From Paenibacillus sp. J45TS6 (GTDB taxonomy: Bacteria; Bacillota; Bacilli; Paenibacillales; Paenibacillaceae): a stretch of DNA of 64,000 nt. Location of the stretch: positions 372,001 through 436,000 of the forward strand of contig NZ_BOSJ01000004.1 of assembly GCF_018403285.1 (NCBI RefSeq). The letters are read 5' to 3'. Positions 35,474 to 43,758 of this stretch are shown here, one piece after another. A program made the position numbers and the translations under genes. The number at the start of each line of letters is the position of its first letter. The stretch's first letter is position 1. A model generated the notes under the pieces. That model was not told the DNA's origin. It ran no database searches and saw nothing but the letters and a program-made list of their open reading frames with translations.

Positions 35474-37390
35474 TTATTTCGTAAGTTGTTCCATTTGGGT
35501 GATTACCTCTTCGAATACGGCCATCGCCTCGCGAATCGGTTCTGGGGAAGACATATCGACACCTGCTTTTTTCAGGATATTGATAGAGTAGTCACTTCCA
35601 CCGCTTTGCAGGAAGCCAAGGTAACGATCTACGGCAGGTTGACCTTCTTCCAGAATCTGTTTGGAGAAGCTGGTTGCTGCAGAGAACCCTGTTGCATATT
35701 TGTAAACGTAGAAGCTGTTGTAGAAATGAGGGATACGTGCCCATTCCATTTCGATATCCTGATCAACTACCATATCATCTCCATGATACTTTTTGTTCAG
35801 TTCATAGTAGATTTCGGAGAGAAGCTGAGGTGTTAAGGATTCTCCTTGTTCTGCACGTTCGTGAATGATTTTCTCAAACTCAGCAAACATCGTTTGGCGG
35901 AATACGGTTGTACGGAATTGATCTGCATAATAGGTGAGTAGATACAATTTCTCTTTTGGATCTGTTGATTTTTTAAGCATATAATCCATCAGCAGAGCTT
36001 CATTCGTAGTAGACGCAACTTCTGCCAAGAAAATGGTGTATTGCGCGTCTCTATATTTCTGTGCATGGTCTGAGAAATAAGAGTGAAGAGCGTGACCCAT
36101 CTCATGAGTTAACGTGAACATACTGTTCAAGTTATCTTTATGATTCAGGAGTACATAAGGATGTGTGCCGTAAGCGCCCCAGCTATACGCTCCTGTGCGT
36201 TTATTTTCATTTTCGTATACATCAATCCATCGGTCGTTGAAACCTTCCTGAAGAGCATCTAGGTACTTCTCACCAAGAGGTTTCAAGCTTTCTTTAACGG
36301 TCTTTTTCGCTTCATCGTAGGAGATATCCATTTTGTACTCATCAACGAGAGGAGCGAAGAGGTCATACATATGCAGTTCATCTACTCCGAGCAGCTTTTT
36401 ACGCAGTTTCATATAACGCTGAAGCAGCGGCAAGCTTTCATGGATGGTATCAACGAGGTTCGTATACACTTCGGTTGGAATGTTATCACCATAAAGGGAC
36501 ATTTCCATAACAGAAGGGTATTTACGAACAGTTGAATAAAAAATATTTTTATTTACGCTCGCGCTAAGCGTAGCAGCGATCGTATTTTTATTTTTCGCGT
36601 AAGTGCTGTAGACTGCTTTGAACGCTCTCTCACGCACTTCACGATTTGGATTCTCCAGGAACTGAATATAGCTGCCGTGAGTCAGTTCAACTTCGTTTCC
36701 ATGCTCATCCTTGATTTTCGGGAATTTGAGATCGGCATTATTCAGCATGCCAAAAATCGTCTGCGGAGCTTGAGACAAGTTACCAACTTGAGCAAGTAAT
36801 GCTTCTTCCGCTTTTGATAGAACATGTGCTTTTTCGCGTTTCATCTCTACTAATGTGAATTGGTAAGGCTTAAGAATAGGGTTTTCAATAAAAGCATCGA
36901 GTTCCTGATCCGGTAAAGCGAGAATTTCCGGAGTCACAAAAGATAAAGATTCACTAACCTGCACACTCAACTTTTTCGACTTTTGAGAAAGTGCTTGATA
37001 TGTAGGATTTGCCGTATCTTCATCATGATGCATATGAGCGTAAACATATAAACGTTCTGTTTTGAGGGAAATATCATCTTCGAGTTCAAAACAGGATTTT
37101 ACAGCTTCCGCTTGACTCAGTTTACCTTGGAATTCTGCTGCTTTTTTGGTCAAGGTTTTGACCTCTTCATACTCTTTATCCCATGCAGCTTGATCCTCAA
37201 ATAAATCCTGCAGGTTCCACTGATCTTCTAAAGGTACTTCACTTCGTTTCACTACTTTACTCATATTCATCCTCCTTTGATGATCATTAAATAAAGACGG
37301 GCCGGAACGGTCAGCTTGTGCATGAGCGGCACCATTTGTAAACATCAGACTAACTGCAAGCACAAAGAGCAATGTCTTTCGGGCATACAA
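35474..37390 (-). CDS. pepF: Oligoendopeptidase F, with possible secreted and cytosolic forms
   Basis: The M3 zinc peptidase core runs from about residue 50 and contains HEMGH (bases 36092-36106), the active-site motif, plus FAEFEKIIHE and the conserved C-terminal YYSFYVYKYATG-like region (FYNSFYVYKYATG). Two starts are equally well formed. TTG 37390 lies eight bases after AAGGAGG and would give 638 residues beginning with a textbook signal peptide (YARKTLLFVLAVSLMFTNGAAHA). ATG 37264 lies six bases after AAAGGAGG and gives the usual 596-residue cytosolic protein, MSKVVKRSEVPLEDQW. Both are in one frame without a stop. The longer form is listed here; the shorter is the conserved family length. 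Confidence 0.88.
   Translation of the reverse strand: MYARKTLLFVLAVSLMFTNGAAHAQADRSGPSLFNDHQRRMNMSKVVKRSEVPLEDQWNLQDLFEDQAAWDKEYEEVKTLTKKAAEFQGKLSQAEAVKSCFELEDDISLKTERLYVYAHMHHDEDTANPTYQALSQKSKKLSVQVSESLSFVTPEILALPDQELDAFIENPILKPYQFTLVEMKREKAHVLSKAEEALLAQVGNLSQAPQTIFGMLNNADLKFPKIKDEHGNEVELTHGSYIQFLENPNREVRERAFKAVYSTYAKNKNTIAATLSASVNKNIFYSTVRKYPSVMEMSLYGDNIPTEVYTNLVDTIHESLPLLQRYMKLRKKLLGVDELHMYDLFAPLVDEYKMDISYDEAKKTVKESLKPLGEKYLDALQEGFNDRWIDVYENENKRTGAYSWGAYGTHPYVLLNHKDNLNSMFTLTHEMGHALHSYFSDHAQKYRDAQYTIFLAEVASTTNEALLMDYMLKKSTDPKEKLYLLTYYADQFRTTVFRQTMFAEFEKIIHERAEQGESLTPQLLSEIYYELNKKYHGDDMVVDQDIEMEWARIPHFYNSFYVYKYATGFSAATSFSKQILEEGQPAVDRYLGFLQSGGSDYSINILKKAGVDMSSPEPIREAMAVFEEVITQMEQLTK
37262..37278 (-). 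promoter_or_regulatory. Internal ribosome binding site and start of pepF
   Basis: On the minus strand AAAGGAGG (37278-37271) is followed by six bases and ATG at 37264. This site lies inside the longer reading frame, 126 bases downstream of the first start at 37390 with its own AAGGAGG (37405-37399). Confidence 0.8.
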
Positions 37391-37489
37391 TAGCGGTTCC
37401 TCCTTCATGTAAGGCACTAATGCATAGTATGACCGTTCCGGTAATGAAATATTTGAAAGGAAGTAACCGCCAGGGTACCAGGTGAGCGG

Positions 37490-37672
37490 TTAGCTGCCCA
37501 TTGTCAACAAGCTGTACATAATAAGGAAGAAGGCAAACGCAATCATTAGAATAGAAATAATAGCAAGCGGCCTGCGAAGTCTTTGTGGAAGCGAGTCTTT
37601 TTTCACAATAACGACAACGCCGAGCAGGAAGGCAGAAACAATAAAAATAAGTATGTTACTGCTAACATCCAT
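37490..37672 (-). CDS. Small two-helix membrane protein
   Basis: The 60-residue protein has two membrane helices (about 5-23 and 36-56) joined by a basic loop KKDSLPQRLRRP. It is not a family I can name. AAAGAGGT lies 11 bases before ATG 37672, and the stop of the upstream gene on this strand is only five bases away, which points to a two-gene unit. A dyad, TAACCGC...GCGGTTA (about 37467-37493), follows the stop and could end the transcript or lie in the pepF leader. Confidence 0.65.
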   Translation of the reverse strand: MDVSSNILIFIVSAFLLGVVVIVKKDSLPQRLRRPLAIISILMIAFAFFLIMYSLLTMGS

Positions 37673-37677
37673 ATATT

Positions 37678-37911
37678 TTATACCTCTTTGAAAGCAGCCA
37701 TAATTTCAGCCCATTCTTCTTCTCTGTCTACAAAGTCTTCTTTAGGGAATCGGTTTTTTGCCCACTGCATAAGAGCTGGTCTGCTCATAAATGTGTGAGT
37801 ATCTTCTCCCCACTGATCAGAGATTTCACGAAGCACTATATAACGACCTTGTACTTCTACAGTCATCATATTCCATTTGTCTTTTTTATATATTTGATGT
37901 TTTTTAATCAT
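37678..37911 (-). CDS. Small conserved hypothetical protein
   Basis: This 77-residue soluble protein is rich in W, E and K. It starts MIKKHQIY and ends in a strongly charged helix, FVDREEEWAEIMAAFKEV. I do not recognise a domain. TGGAGA lies eight bases before ATG 37911, which is preferred over ATG 37917, where spacing is only two or three bases. It overlaps nothing and directly precedes a small membrane-protein gene on the same strand. Its reading frame, codon use and site support a real gene. Confidence 0.65.
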   Translation of the reverse strand: MIKKHQIYKKDKWNMMTVEVQGRYIVLREISDQWGEDTHTFMSRPALMQWAKNRFPKEDFVDREEEWAEIMAAFKEV

Positions 37912-38000
37912 GTGCATTTCTCCATTTGCGGTTTTGGTAAAATGATACCTTACCCGAGTTCCAGAAGCAAATTATTTTATAGGTTTGATCAAAACAGTAA

Positions 38001-38052
38001 TTGCATTGTAAAAACTTATGCAGTATAATATAGACATTCGCCATAGATGGCG
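38001..38052 (+). promoter_or_regulatory. Cold-shock gene promoter and 5'-end hairpin
   Basis: TTGCAT (38001-38006), 17 bases, then TATAAT (38024-38029) is a strong sigma-A promoter. Transcription should start near 38036, and CGCCA-TAGA-TGGCG (38039-38052) would fold at the extreme 5' end of the message, followed by AGGAGG at 38061. Confidence 0.75.
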
Positions 38053-38074
38053 GTATTTTTAGGAGGTTGTTCAT

Positions 38075-38272
38075 TTGAAAGGTACAGTTAAATGGTTTAA
38101 TGCAGAAAAAGGTTATGGTTTTCTTCAAGTTGAAGGCGGCGACGATGTATTCGTTCACTTCTCCGCTATTCAAGGAGACGGATTCAAAACTCTAGAAGAA
38201 GGTCAAGCGGTAGAATTCGAAATTACTGATGGAAACCGTGGTCCTCAAGCAGCTAACGTAATCAAACTGTAA
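38075..38272 (+). CDS. Cold-shock protein (CspA/CspB family)
   Basis: The 65-residue protein is a single cold-shock OB fold with both RNA-binding motifs, KGYGFL (RNP1) and VFVHFS (RNP2), and the standard MKGTVKWFN start. It binds single-stranded RNA and DNA and melts RNA structure, at low temperature or during growth. The start is TTG 38075, eight bases after AGGAGG, which is unusual for this family and may keep translation under control. The gene has its own promoter and a terminator, so it is monocistronic. Confidence 0.97.
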   Translation: MKGTVKWFNAEKGYGFLQVEGGDDVFVHFSAIQGDGFKTLEEGQAVEFEITDGNRGPQAANVIKL

Positions 38273-38327
38273 GAATTTTTCCGTACTTATCGGATTTCTT
38301 ATACAAGTTTGTTTGAATCGTGTATTG

Positions 38328-38369
38328 AAAGCGCAGTTTTCCCGATTAGGGGAGCTGCGCTTTTTTTGA
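38328..38369 (+). terminator. Intrinsic terminator after the cold-shock gene
   Basis: AAAGCGCAG...TCCC pairs with GGGGA...CTGCGCTTT around GATTA, then TTTTT. Confidence 0.9.
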
Positions 38370-38553
38370 TTGTTTCTGTGATTATATTCACACATGCTAT
38401 AATGTAAATATGATAAAAAATGGATAGAGGGCTAATGTTTGATAATATAAATAAGTGACTTAGATTATTTGTACAAAATGGCATGTCATATTATAATGGG
38501 TATTGGTTTGAACAGGTATGAATATGTAAAGAACAAAGTGGAGGCACCGTCAT

Positions 38554-39642
38554 TTGATTAACCAAAAACAAAGTTATCGTAATGTTCCACGGGGGCCCAT
38601 TGGACTAATGAACCGGGTATACAGACATATTTTCCCTGGTGTAAGACAAGAACTTAGTCGCATTAAAATGAGAGCAGAAGAGATTCCAGACCCGGAGCTT
38701 AGAACACAGGCACTTGCCAGTATTGCAAGCAAACAGTTTCACTGTGAAGGAGGCGCTGTTTATGCAGCTGCCAATTTGTCGATGAAGGAAGTCCTTATTC
38801 CACTCATCGTATCGTACCAAACGATCAGTGATTATTTGGATAATTTATGCGATCGAAGTACTTCCATGGATGCCGATGATTTTAGGCTGCTACATAAATC
38901 GATGCTTGACGCGGTTAATCCTGACGCGAAATTAGTAAATTATTATGCACTTCGTAAAGAACAAGAAGATGATGGATATTTGCATAGTCTTGTATCTACT
39001 TGTCAATCCTGCTTAAAGAGGTTGCCCGGATATTCGGCTGTTAAATCTCATGTTCAGGATTTGGTAGGACTCTATGTTGACTTACAAGTGTACAAGCATA
39101 TTAAGCCTGAACTTCGTGAACAAGCTTTACTCGATTGGTGGGAACTTCATAAGCAGCGCACGCCGGCATTACAATGGAATGAGTTTGCAGCAGCTACGGG
39201 TTCAACACTAGGGGTATTCATGCTTTTCCTTGCTGCTACAGACCCACATCTAGATGATGTTGAAGCTTCCTCTATTCATGCATCCTATTTTCCGCATGTG
39301 ACAGGACTACACATCATGCTCGATTACTTAATCGATCAGGAGGAAGACAGACAGGGTGGAGATCTTAACTTTTGTAATTATTACGAAAGCGAGAATGAAA
39401 TGATCGAACGGTTCGCCTATATTGTTGATGAGGCTCGTAACGACGTTTCGCACATGCCTGCAAGCTCTTTTCACCGGATGATTATTGAAGGACTGCTTGC
39501 ACTATACTTGACTGATCCTAAGGTCAGCGAGCAGCAGGAGGTTCGTTCCGTCTCCAAAAGGTTACTAAGAAATAGCCCGCTAACTAGACGCTTTTTCTTG
39601 GTCAATACCAAATGGATTCGTAAACATATGTATGAGAAATAA
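38554..39642 (+). CDS. ytpB: Tetraprenyl-beta-curcumene synthase (YtpB, DUF2600)
   Basis: The 362-residue all-helical protein matches the DUF2600 family. Key features are ASKQFHCEGGAVYA near residue 60, the aspartate-rich motif SDYLDNLCDRS (near 92-102) likely to bind magnesium and diphosphate, and LDYLIDQEED in the second half. In B. subtilis, YtpB cyclises tetraprenyl diphosphate to tetraprenyl-beta-curcumene, a step toward C35 terpenoids of the spore or membrane. The start is TTG 38554, nine bases after GGAGG. pfkA begins 15 bases after its stop, an arrangement I do not know from B. subtilis. Confidence 0.9.
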   Translation: MINQKQSYRNVPRGPIGLMNRVYRHIFPGVRQELSRIKMRAEEIPDPELRTQALASIASKQFHCEGGAVYAAANLSMKEVLIPLIVSYQTISDYLDNLCDRSTSMDADDFRLLHKSMLDAVNPDAKLVNYYALRKEQEDDGYLHSLVSTCQSCLKRLPGYSAVKSHVQDLVGLYVDLQVYKHIKPELREQALLDWWELHKQRTPALQWNEFAAATGSTLGVFMLFLAATDPHLDDVEASSIHASYFPHVTGLHIMLDYLIDQEEDRQGGDLNFCNYYESENEMIERFAYIVDEARNDVSHMPASSFHRMIIEGLLALYLTDPKVSEQQEVRSVSKRLLRNSPLTRRFFLVNTKWIRKHMYEK

Positions 39643-39657
39643 GAGGAGGAAATCATA

Positions 39658-40629
39658 ATGTCAGCAGTCAAAAAAATTGCAGTGTTAACTAGTGGAGGAG
39701 ACTCTCAGGGGATGAACGCCGCTGTTCGTGCCGTGGTACGCAGTGGGCTTTACTATGGGCTTGAAGTATTTGGTATTCAACGTGGGTATCAAGGTCTCTT
39801 AAATAACGATATCCGTCAAATGGACCTTCGCAGTGTTGGAGATATTATTCAGCGCGGTGGAACCGTGCTTCAATCTGCACGTTGTAAGGAGTTTATGACA
39901 CCAGAAGGTCAGCAAAAAGGTGCAGACATTCTGAGAGAGCACGGCATCGACGGTCTTGTCGTTATTGGCGGGGACGGATCTTATCAAGGGGCTAACAAGC
40001 TGAGTAAACTCGGAATTAATACGATGGCTCTTCCTGGTACAATTGACAATGATATCTCTTATACGGATTATACGATCGGTTTCGATACAGCTACAAGTAT
40101 TGTAGTAGATGCCATTAACAAACTTCGTGACACCATGTCTTCTCATGAACGTTCATCCATCGTAGAGGTTATGGGTCGTCATTGCGGCGATATCGCACTT
40201 CATGCAGGACTAGCGTCTGGTGCTGAGACTATTCTTGTTCCAGAAGTTCCGTTTGATATGGATGAAGTTGCAAATCGAATGAGATCAAACTTTGAACACG
40301 GAAAACGTCATAGTATCATTGTAGTGGCAGAAGGTGTTGGCAAGGGAGAAGACGTAGCTAAAGAAATTATGGAGCGCTGCCCAGCGTATGAGCCGCGAGT
40401 AACGGTTCTAGGTCACATTCAACGTGGTGGTACGCCAACTCCTTTTGATCGTAACTTAGCCAGCCGTCTAGGTGATTTTGCTGTTCGTAAACTGATTGAA
40501 GGTGAATCCGATAAAGCTTGCGGAATTATTAATAATCAGTTGACACTTACAGACATCGACCTTGTAGTTAACACGAAAAAACCAATTAATATGGAATTGT
40601 ATGATCTTGCACTTCGCCTTTCCCAATAA
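39658..40629 (+). CDS. pfkA: 6-phosphofructokinase, ATP-dependent
   Basis: The 323-residue enzyme phosphorylates fructose 6-phosphate to the 1,6-bisphosphate, the committed step of glycolysis. The family motifs are present: TSGGDSQGMNAAVRA (ATP site), GGDGSYQGA, PGTIDND with the catalytic aspartate, and MGRHCGDIA. AAGAGGAGG lies seven bases before ATG 39658. The usual Bacillales partner pyk does not follow; the gene instead sits behind ytpB and ends at a bidirectional terminator. Confidence 0.96.
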   Translation: MSAVKKIAVLTSGGDSQGMNAAVRAVVRSGLYYGLEVFGIQRGYQGLLNNDIRQMDLRSVGDIIQRGGTVLQSARCKEFMTPEGQQKGADILREHGIDGLVVIGGDGSYQGANKLSKLGINTMALPGTIDNDISYTDYTIGFDTATSIVVDAINKLRDTMSSHERSSIVEVMGRHCGDIALHAGLASGAETILVPEVPFDMDEVANRMRSNFEHGKRHSIIVVAEGVGKGEDVAKEIMERCPAYEPRVTVLGHIQRGGTPTPFDRNLASRLGDFAVRKLIEGESDKACGIINNQLTLTDIDLVVNTKKPINMELYDLALRLSQ

Positions 40630-40645
40630 CCTATATAAATTAACC

Positions 40646-40696
40646 AAAAAGCTGCTCAGTGAATACCTTTTAGGTACACTGAGCAGCTTTTTTTAC
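40646..40696. terminator. Bidirectional terminator after pfkA
   Basis: AAAAAGCTGCTCAGTG pairs perfectly with CACTGAGCAGCTTTTTTT around about 15 bases. It also ends the convergent MATE gene, whose stop lies at 40693. Confidence 0.92.
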
Positions 40697-42054
40697 TTAC
40701 TCGTTAATTTTTGATTGTATTTACGTTGTATTCTTACAAGGCGCCATAACAGAGCGAATGCACCGCATCCAAGCCCGACGATTAAACCAATCCAGTACCC
40801 GTAAGGTCCGAGAGTTGTATAAGTAGCTGTTATAAACCCGACTGGCAGTCCAATTACCCAAAAAGCAATAAAAGTAATGATAAAAGCAGGGGAAACATCC
40901 TTGTATCCTCGTAATGAACCTTGTACCGGTGTGGCTACCGCATCTGAAATTTGAAAGAAGATGGCATATACTAAAAAATGCTGAATCAGATCAATGACAA
41001 TAGGGTCGGTAGAATAAATACCAGCAACCTGCTTGCCGAATACAATAAGCACCACAGCAGTGAGTAAAGATAACGTTACAGCACTGCCGATTCCAATGAT
41101 GCTGTATTTCTTGGCATCCTGTAAACGTCTTGCTCCGACTTCAAAACCGACCAAAATCGTGAGTGACATACTGATACTAAGAGGAATCATATATAGGGTA
41201 GATGCAAAGTTCAGCGCAGCTTGGTGCGCTGCAATCGTTGCTGTATCAAATCTACTCATAAATAAGGTAACCGCTGAGAATACAGAGGTCTCAAAAAATA
41301 TCGCAAATCCAATGGGTATACCAATAGTCAAAAGCTCTTTCCATTTACGAATAGAAGGACCATGCCACTTCCGGAATACGCCATACTCGGCAAAAGGGCG
41401 TATACGATGCACTACAACGATGGAAATGAAGAAAATAATCCAGTAAGTGCATGCGGAAGCAACACCCGCACCAACCCCGCCAAGACGAGGGAAGCCAAAA
41501 TGGCCGAATATCAGTAAATAATTCAGTAAGATATTAATTGGCAAGGAAATGAGCGTAATGATCATCGTTATTCTTGTTTGGCCAAGAGAATCCATAAAGT
41601 TACGAAGTACGGTATATCCAAAGAGCGGGATAACCCCAAATGAAATGGCACAAAGAAAATAATAAGCAACGGATTGAACCCGATCTTCAAGGCTCATAAA
41701 TTCCAAAACAGGGCCAATGACGAAACTTCCCACAAGAAGAATGAGAATCGCGATTGTAACAGCAAAATAGAGTGCCTGTATTACATTGAAACGCACATCA
41801 CTTTTGCGACCGCTGCCGATCAACTGAGATACAATCGGTGTAATTCCCATGAGAATACCGCTGAGTCCGGTTTGGATGGGAATCCAGAGACTCGCTCCAA
41901 TCGCTACACCTGCTAAATCTTGTGGGCTATAGTGGCCTGACATATTGGTGTCGAAAAAAGTGATTGCCGATAACGAAATCTGCGTAATGAGGATGGGGAG
42001 CAAAATGATAAGAAATTGCTTCCATTTTTGGGAAGTAGTAAATGTCTGATTCAT
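40693..42054 (-). CDS. MATE family efflux transporter (NorM-like)
   Basis: The 453-residue protein has 12 membrane helices in two related halves. Recognisable segments are FFDTNMSGHYSPQDLAGVAIGASLW after the first helix, TPIVSQLIGSGR, and the parallel HQAALNFASTLYMIPLSISM plus VGFEVGARRLQDAKK in the second half. MATE proteins export drugs or metabolites against sodium or protons. ATG 42054 lies six bases after TGGAGA; the frame continues to 42102, but that extension is not family-like. A small hypothetical gene lies upstream on the same strand behind its own terminator. Confidence 0.92.
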   Translation of the reverse strand: MNQTFTTSQKWKQFLIILLPILITQISLSAITFFDTNMSGHYSPQDLAGVAIGASLWIPIQTGLSGILMGITPIVSQLIGSGRKSDVRFNVIQALYFAVTIAILILLVGSFVIGPVLEFMSLEDRVQSVAYYFLCAISFGVIPLFGYTVLRNFMDSLGQTRITMIITLISLPINILLNYLLIFGHFGFPRLGGVGAGVASACTYWIIFFISIVVVHRIRPFAEYGVFRKWHGPSIRKWKELLTIGIPIGFAIFFETSVFSAVTLFMSRFDTATIAAHQAALNFASTLYMIPLSISMSLTILVGFEVGARRLQDAKKYSIIGIGSAVTLSLLTAVVLIVFGKQVAGIYSTDPIVIDLIQHFLVYAIFFQISDAVATPVQGSLRGYKDVSPAFIITFIAFWVIGLPVGFITATYTTLGPYGYWIGLIVGLGCGAFALLWRLVRIQRKYNQKLTSK

Positions 42055-42191
42055 GTCGATTCTCCATTTATTTCTTTGTATAAGATTTGTGAATGCACAC
42101 AAAGAAATATTTTAATAGAAGTACCGGAGAATGAACAGAGTAATTTCTTTCTATACGAGTGAAAAAAGAGAAGAGAATTCAAAATAAAATA

Positions 42192-42227
42192 AAAAAACCG
42201 CTATGCCGAGAAACGGCGATAGCGGCG
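42192..42227 (-). terminator. Terminator of the small gene at 42238-42432
   Basis: On the minus strand CCGCTATCGCCG pairs with CGGCATAGCGG with one bulge, around TTTCT, followed by TTTTTTT. Confidence 0.88.
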
Positions 42228-42237
42228 GCGTGCGGTT

Positions 42238-42432
42238 TTATTGTAAATACATATTGTCTTGCTGTTCACAAATACTGTACTGAATGATTTCCATAGCATC
42301 CTCTGGTTCCAAAATCCCGAATCCATCCCGAAGCACAATTAACGAATTGAGTTCATGTTGCCTTAAAGTGGGGAGCATTTCTGGAAACCATTTAGAGACG
42401 ATATCAGACAGTTTTACCCTTTCCATTTCCAC
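42238..42432 (-). CDS. Small hypothetical protein
   Basis: The 64-residue acidic protein begins MEMERVKLSDIVSKWF and contains QHELNSLIVLRDGFGI and PEDAMEIIQYSICEQQD. No known domain is recognised. The GTG at 42432 lies about six bases after AAAGGGTGAT, with ATG 42426 as an alternative. A strong terminator directly follows the stop, which argues for a true transcript. It has no obvious functional partner. Confidence 0.6.
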   Translation of the reverse strand: MEMERVKLSDIVSKWFPEMLPTLRQHELNSLIVLRDGFGILEPEDAMEIIQYSICEQQDNMYLQ

Positions 42433-42612
42433 AAATAATCACCCTTTCCTCACTTAGAATCATTCAGCAAAGAATCATTCATTGCCTGGAAAAGCCTTGT
42501 GCTTGGTGAAATTACGGATAGACAAGATAAGCTCTTGAGAACATCATTGCAATAACGAGTATGCATTCATAGTATACCACAAGGACCTTAAATATTACAC
42601 TTGACAAACACC

Positions 42613-43434
42613 CTAATTCTTCCTAAAAGAACCCATGATCCCGACGGTTTCTACAATGTTAACAAACGCCTTCGGATCGGTATCCTTGATAATTTGTTTT
42701 ATTTCGTCGAGTTCATATTTCGTCGTTACCGTCATCAGCATATCTTTTTCATGCTCAGTGAAGGCACCTTGTGTTTTGATTTTGGTGACCCCTCGCTGTC
42801 TTGGTAATAATTTTTTTAGCATGATCTCTGTCTCGTTGGTAACGATAAATAAAGTCACTTTCACATGCCCGATATGAATAAGGTCTATAATTTTGCCTGT
42901 AATATAAATGGATAATACAGAGATTAAGGCAATATTCCAGTCATTATTCAAATATCCGGCAAGCATAATAATAATCCCGTTCATACACGCCATAATCGTT
43001 CCGATAGGAAAATCTCGGTACCGGGTAATAATGGAAGCAACGATATCTAGCCCTCCAGATGATCCTCCTGCCCGGTATGCCAAACCAGTTCCTACCCCAA
43101 TCAGTACCCCGCCAAATACAGAAGAGAGGAGGGGGTCTTCTACAACGGCAGTTACAGGTACTAAATTTAACATCCATGTCGTTGCTATAACATTCAATAT
43201 GCTAAAAGTGATAAACCTCCTGCCGAGCATAAACCAACCGGCAATAAGGAGTGGGATGTTAAGAGCGAAGTACATGAAGTTAAAATCCAGACTGGTGAAA
43301 TATCCGATAAGCATGGATACACCAGAAATACCCCCACTAAGAAGCTCATGAGGGATTAAGAAAAGATTGAAGCCTGCTGCAATAATGGCACCGCCTATAA
43401 AAACAAGTGCGGATTTTGTTAGTAATTTAAACAC
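42613..43434 (-). CDS. YitT family membrane protein with DUF2179 tail
   Basis: The 273-residue protein has five or six membrane helices in its first 190 residues, with the family segments ALVFIGGAIIAAGFNLFLIPHELLSGG and GTGLAYRAGGSSGGLDIVA, and a C-terminal soluble DUF2179 domain (about 215-270) with RGVTKIKTQGAFTEHEKDML. YitT proteins are numerous in Bacillales; their transport or signalling role is unsettled. The start is GTG 43434, behind GAGGTGAG. Confidence 0.92.
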   Translation of the reverse strand: MFKLLTKSALVFIGGAIIAAGFNLFLIPHELLSGGISGVSMLIGYFTSLDFNFMYFALNIPLLIAGWFMLGRRFITFSILNVIATTWMLNLVPVTAVVEDPLLSSVFGGVLIGVGTGLAYRAGGSSGGLDIVASIITRYRDFPIGTIMACMNGIIIMLAGYLNNDWNIALISVLSIYITGKIIDLIHIGHVKVTLFIVTNETEIMLKKLLPRQRGVTKIKTQGAFTEHEKDMLMTVTTKYELDEIKQIIKDTDPKAFVNIVETVGIMGSFRKN

Positions 43435-43490
43435 TTTCTCACCTCAACAATAATTCATATTATAATGCTAGCTGGTAATTGTAAATCGTT

Positions 43491-43758
43491 TTGTGATATA
43501 ATATTGTTTAGATGTTCTTGAGTAGGTCGCTTTTTTCGGAAAAAGCATGTTTTGTTTTCAGCAAGTTTCAATTAAAAACATCATATGTAGTTTAGTCAAT
43601 AATAGAGGGAAAGTATTCTCTTCATTATTGAAAAAAGGTGAAATCGTGCAGAAAACTTCGCATGATCCAACAGCCAATAAATGTAACGCTACTTAAGAAT
43701 ACAGATAACGAAGTGGATTTGTCCACATGTCCACCATATAAAAGGAGTTTGAAAAAAT
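43491..43758 (+). promoter_or_regulatory. cshA promoter and long leader
   Basis: An extended -10 element TGATATAAT (43494-43502) would start transcription near 43509, giving about 250 untranslated bases before the TTG at 43759. The leader holds a U-rich hairpin GCTTTTT-TCGG-AAAAAGC (43529-43546), a possible 16-codon reading frame with AAAGGTGA in front (GTG 43646 to TAA 43696), and a small GTGGA/TCCAC stem close to the ribosome binding site. Long leaders are common for cold-inducible helicase genes. No riboswitch class is recognised. Confidence 0.5.
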
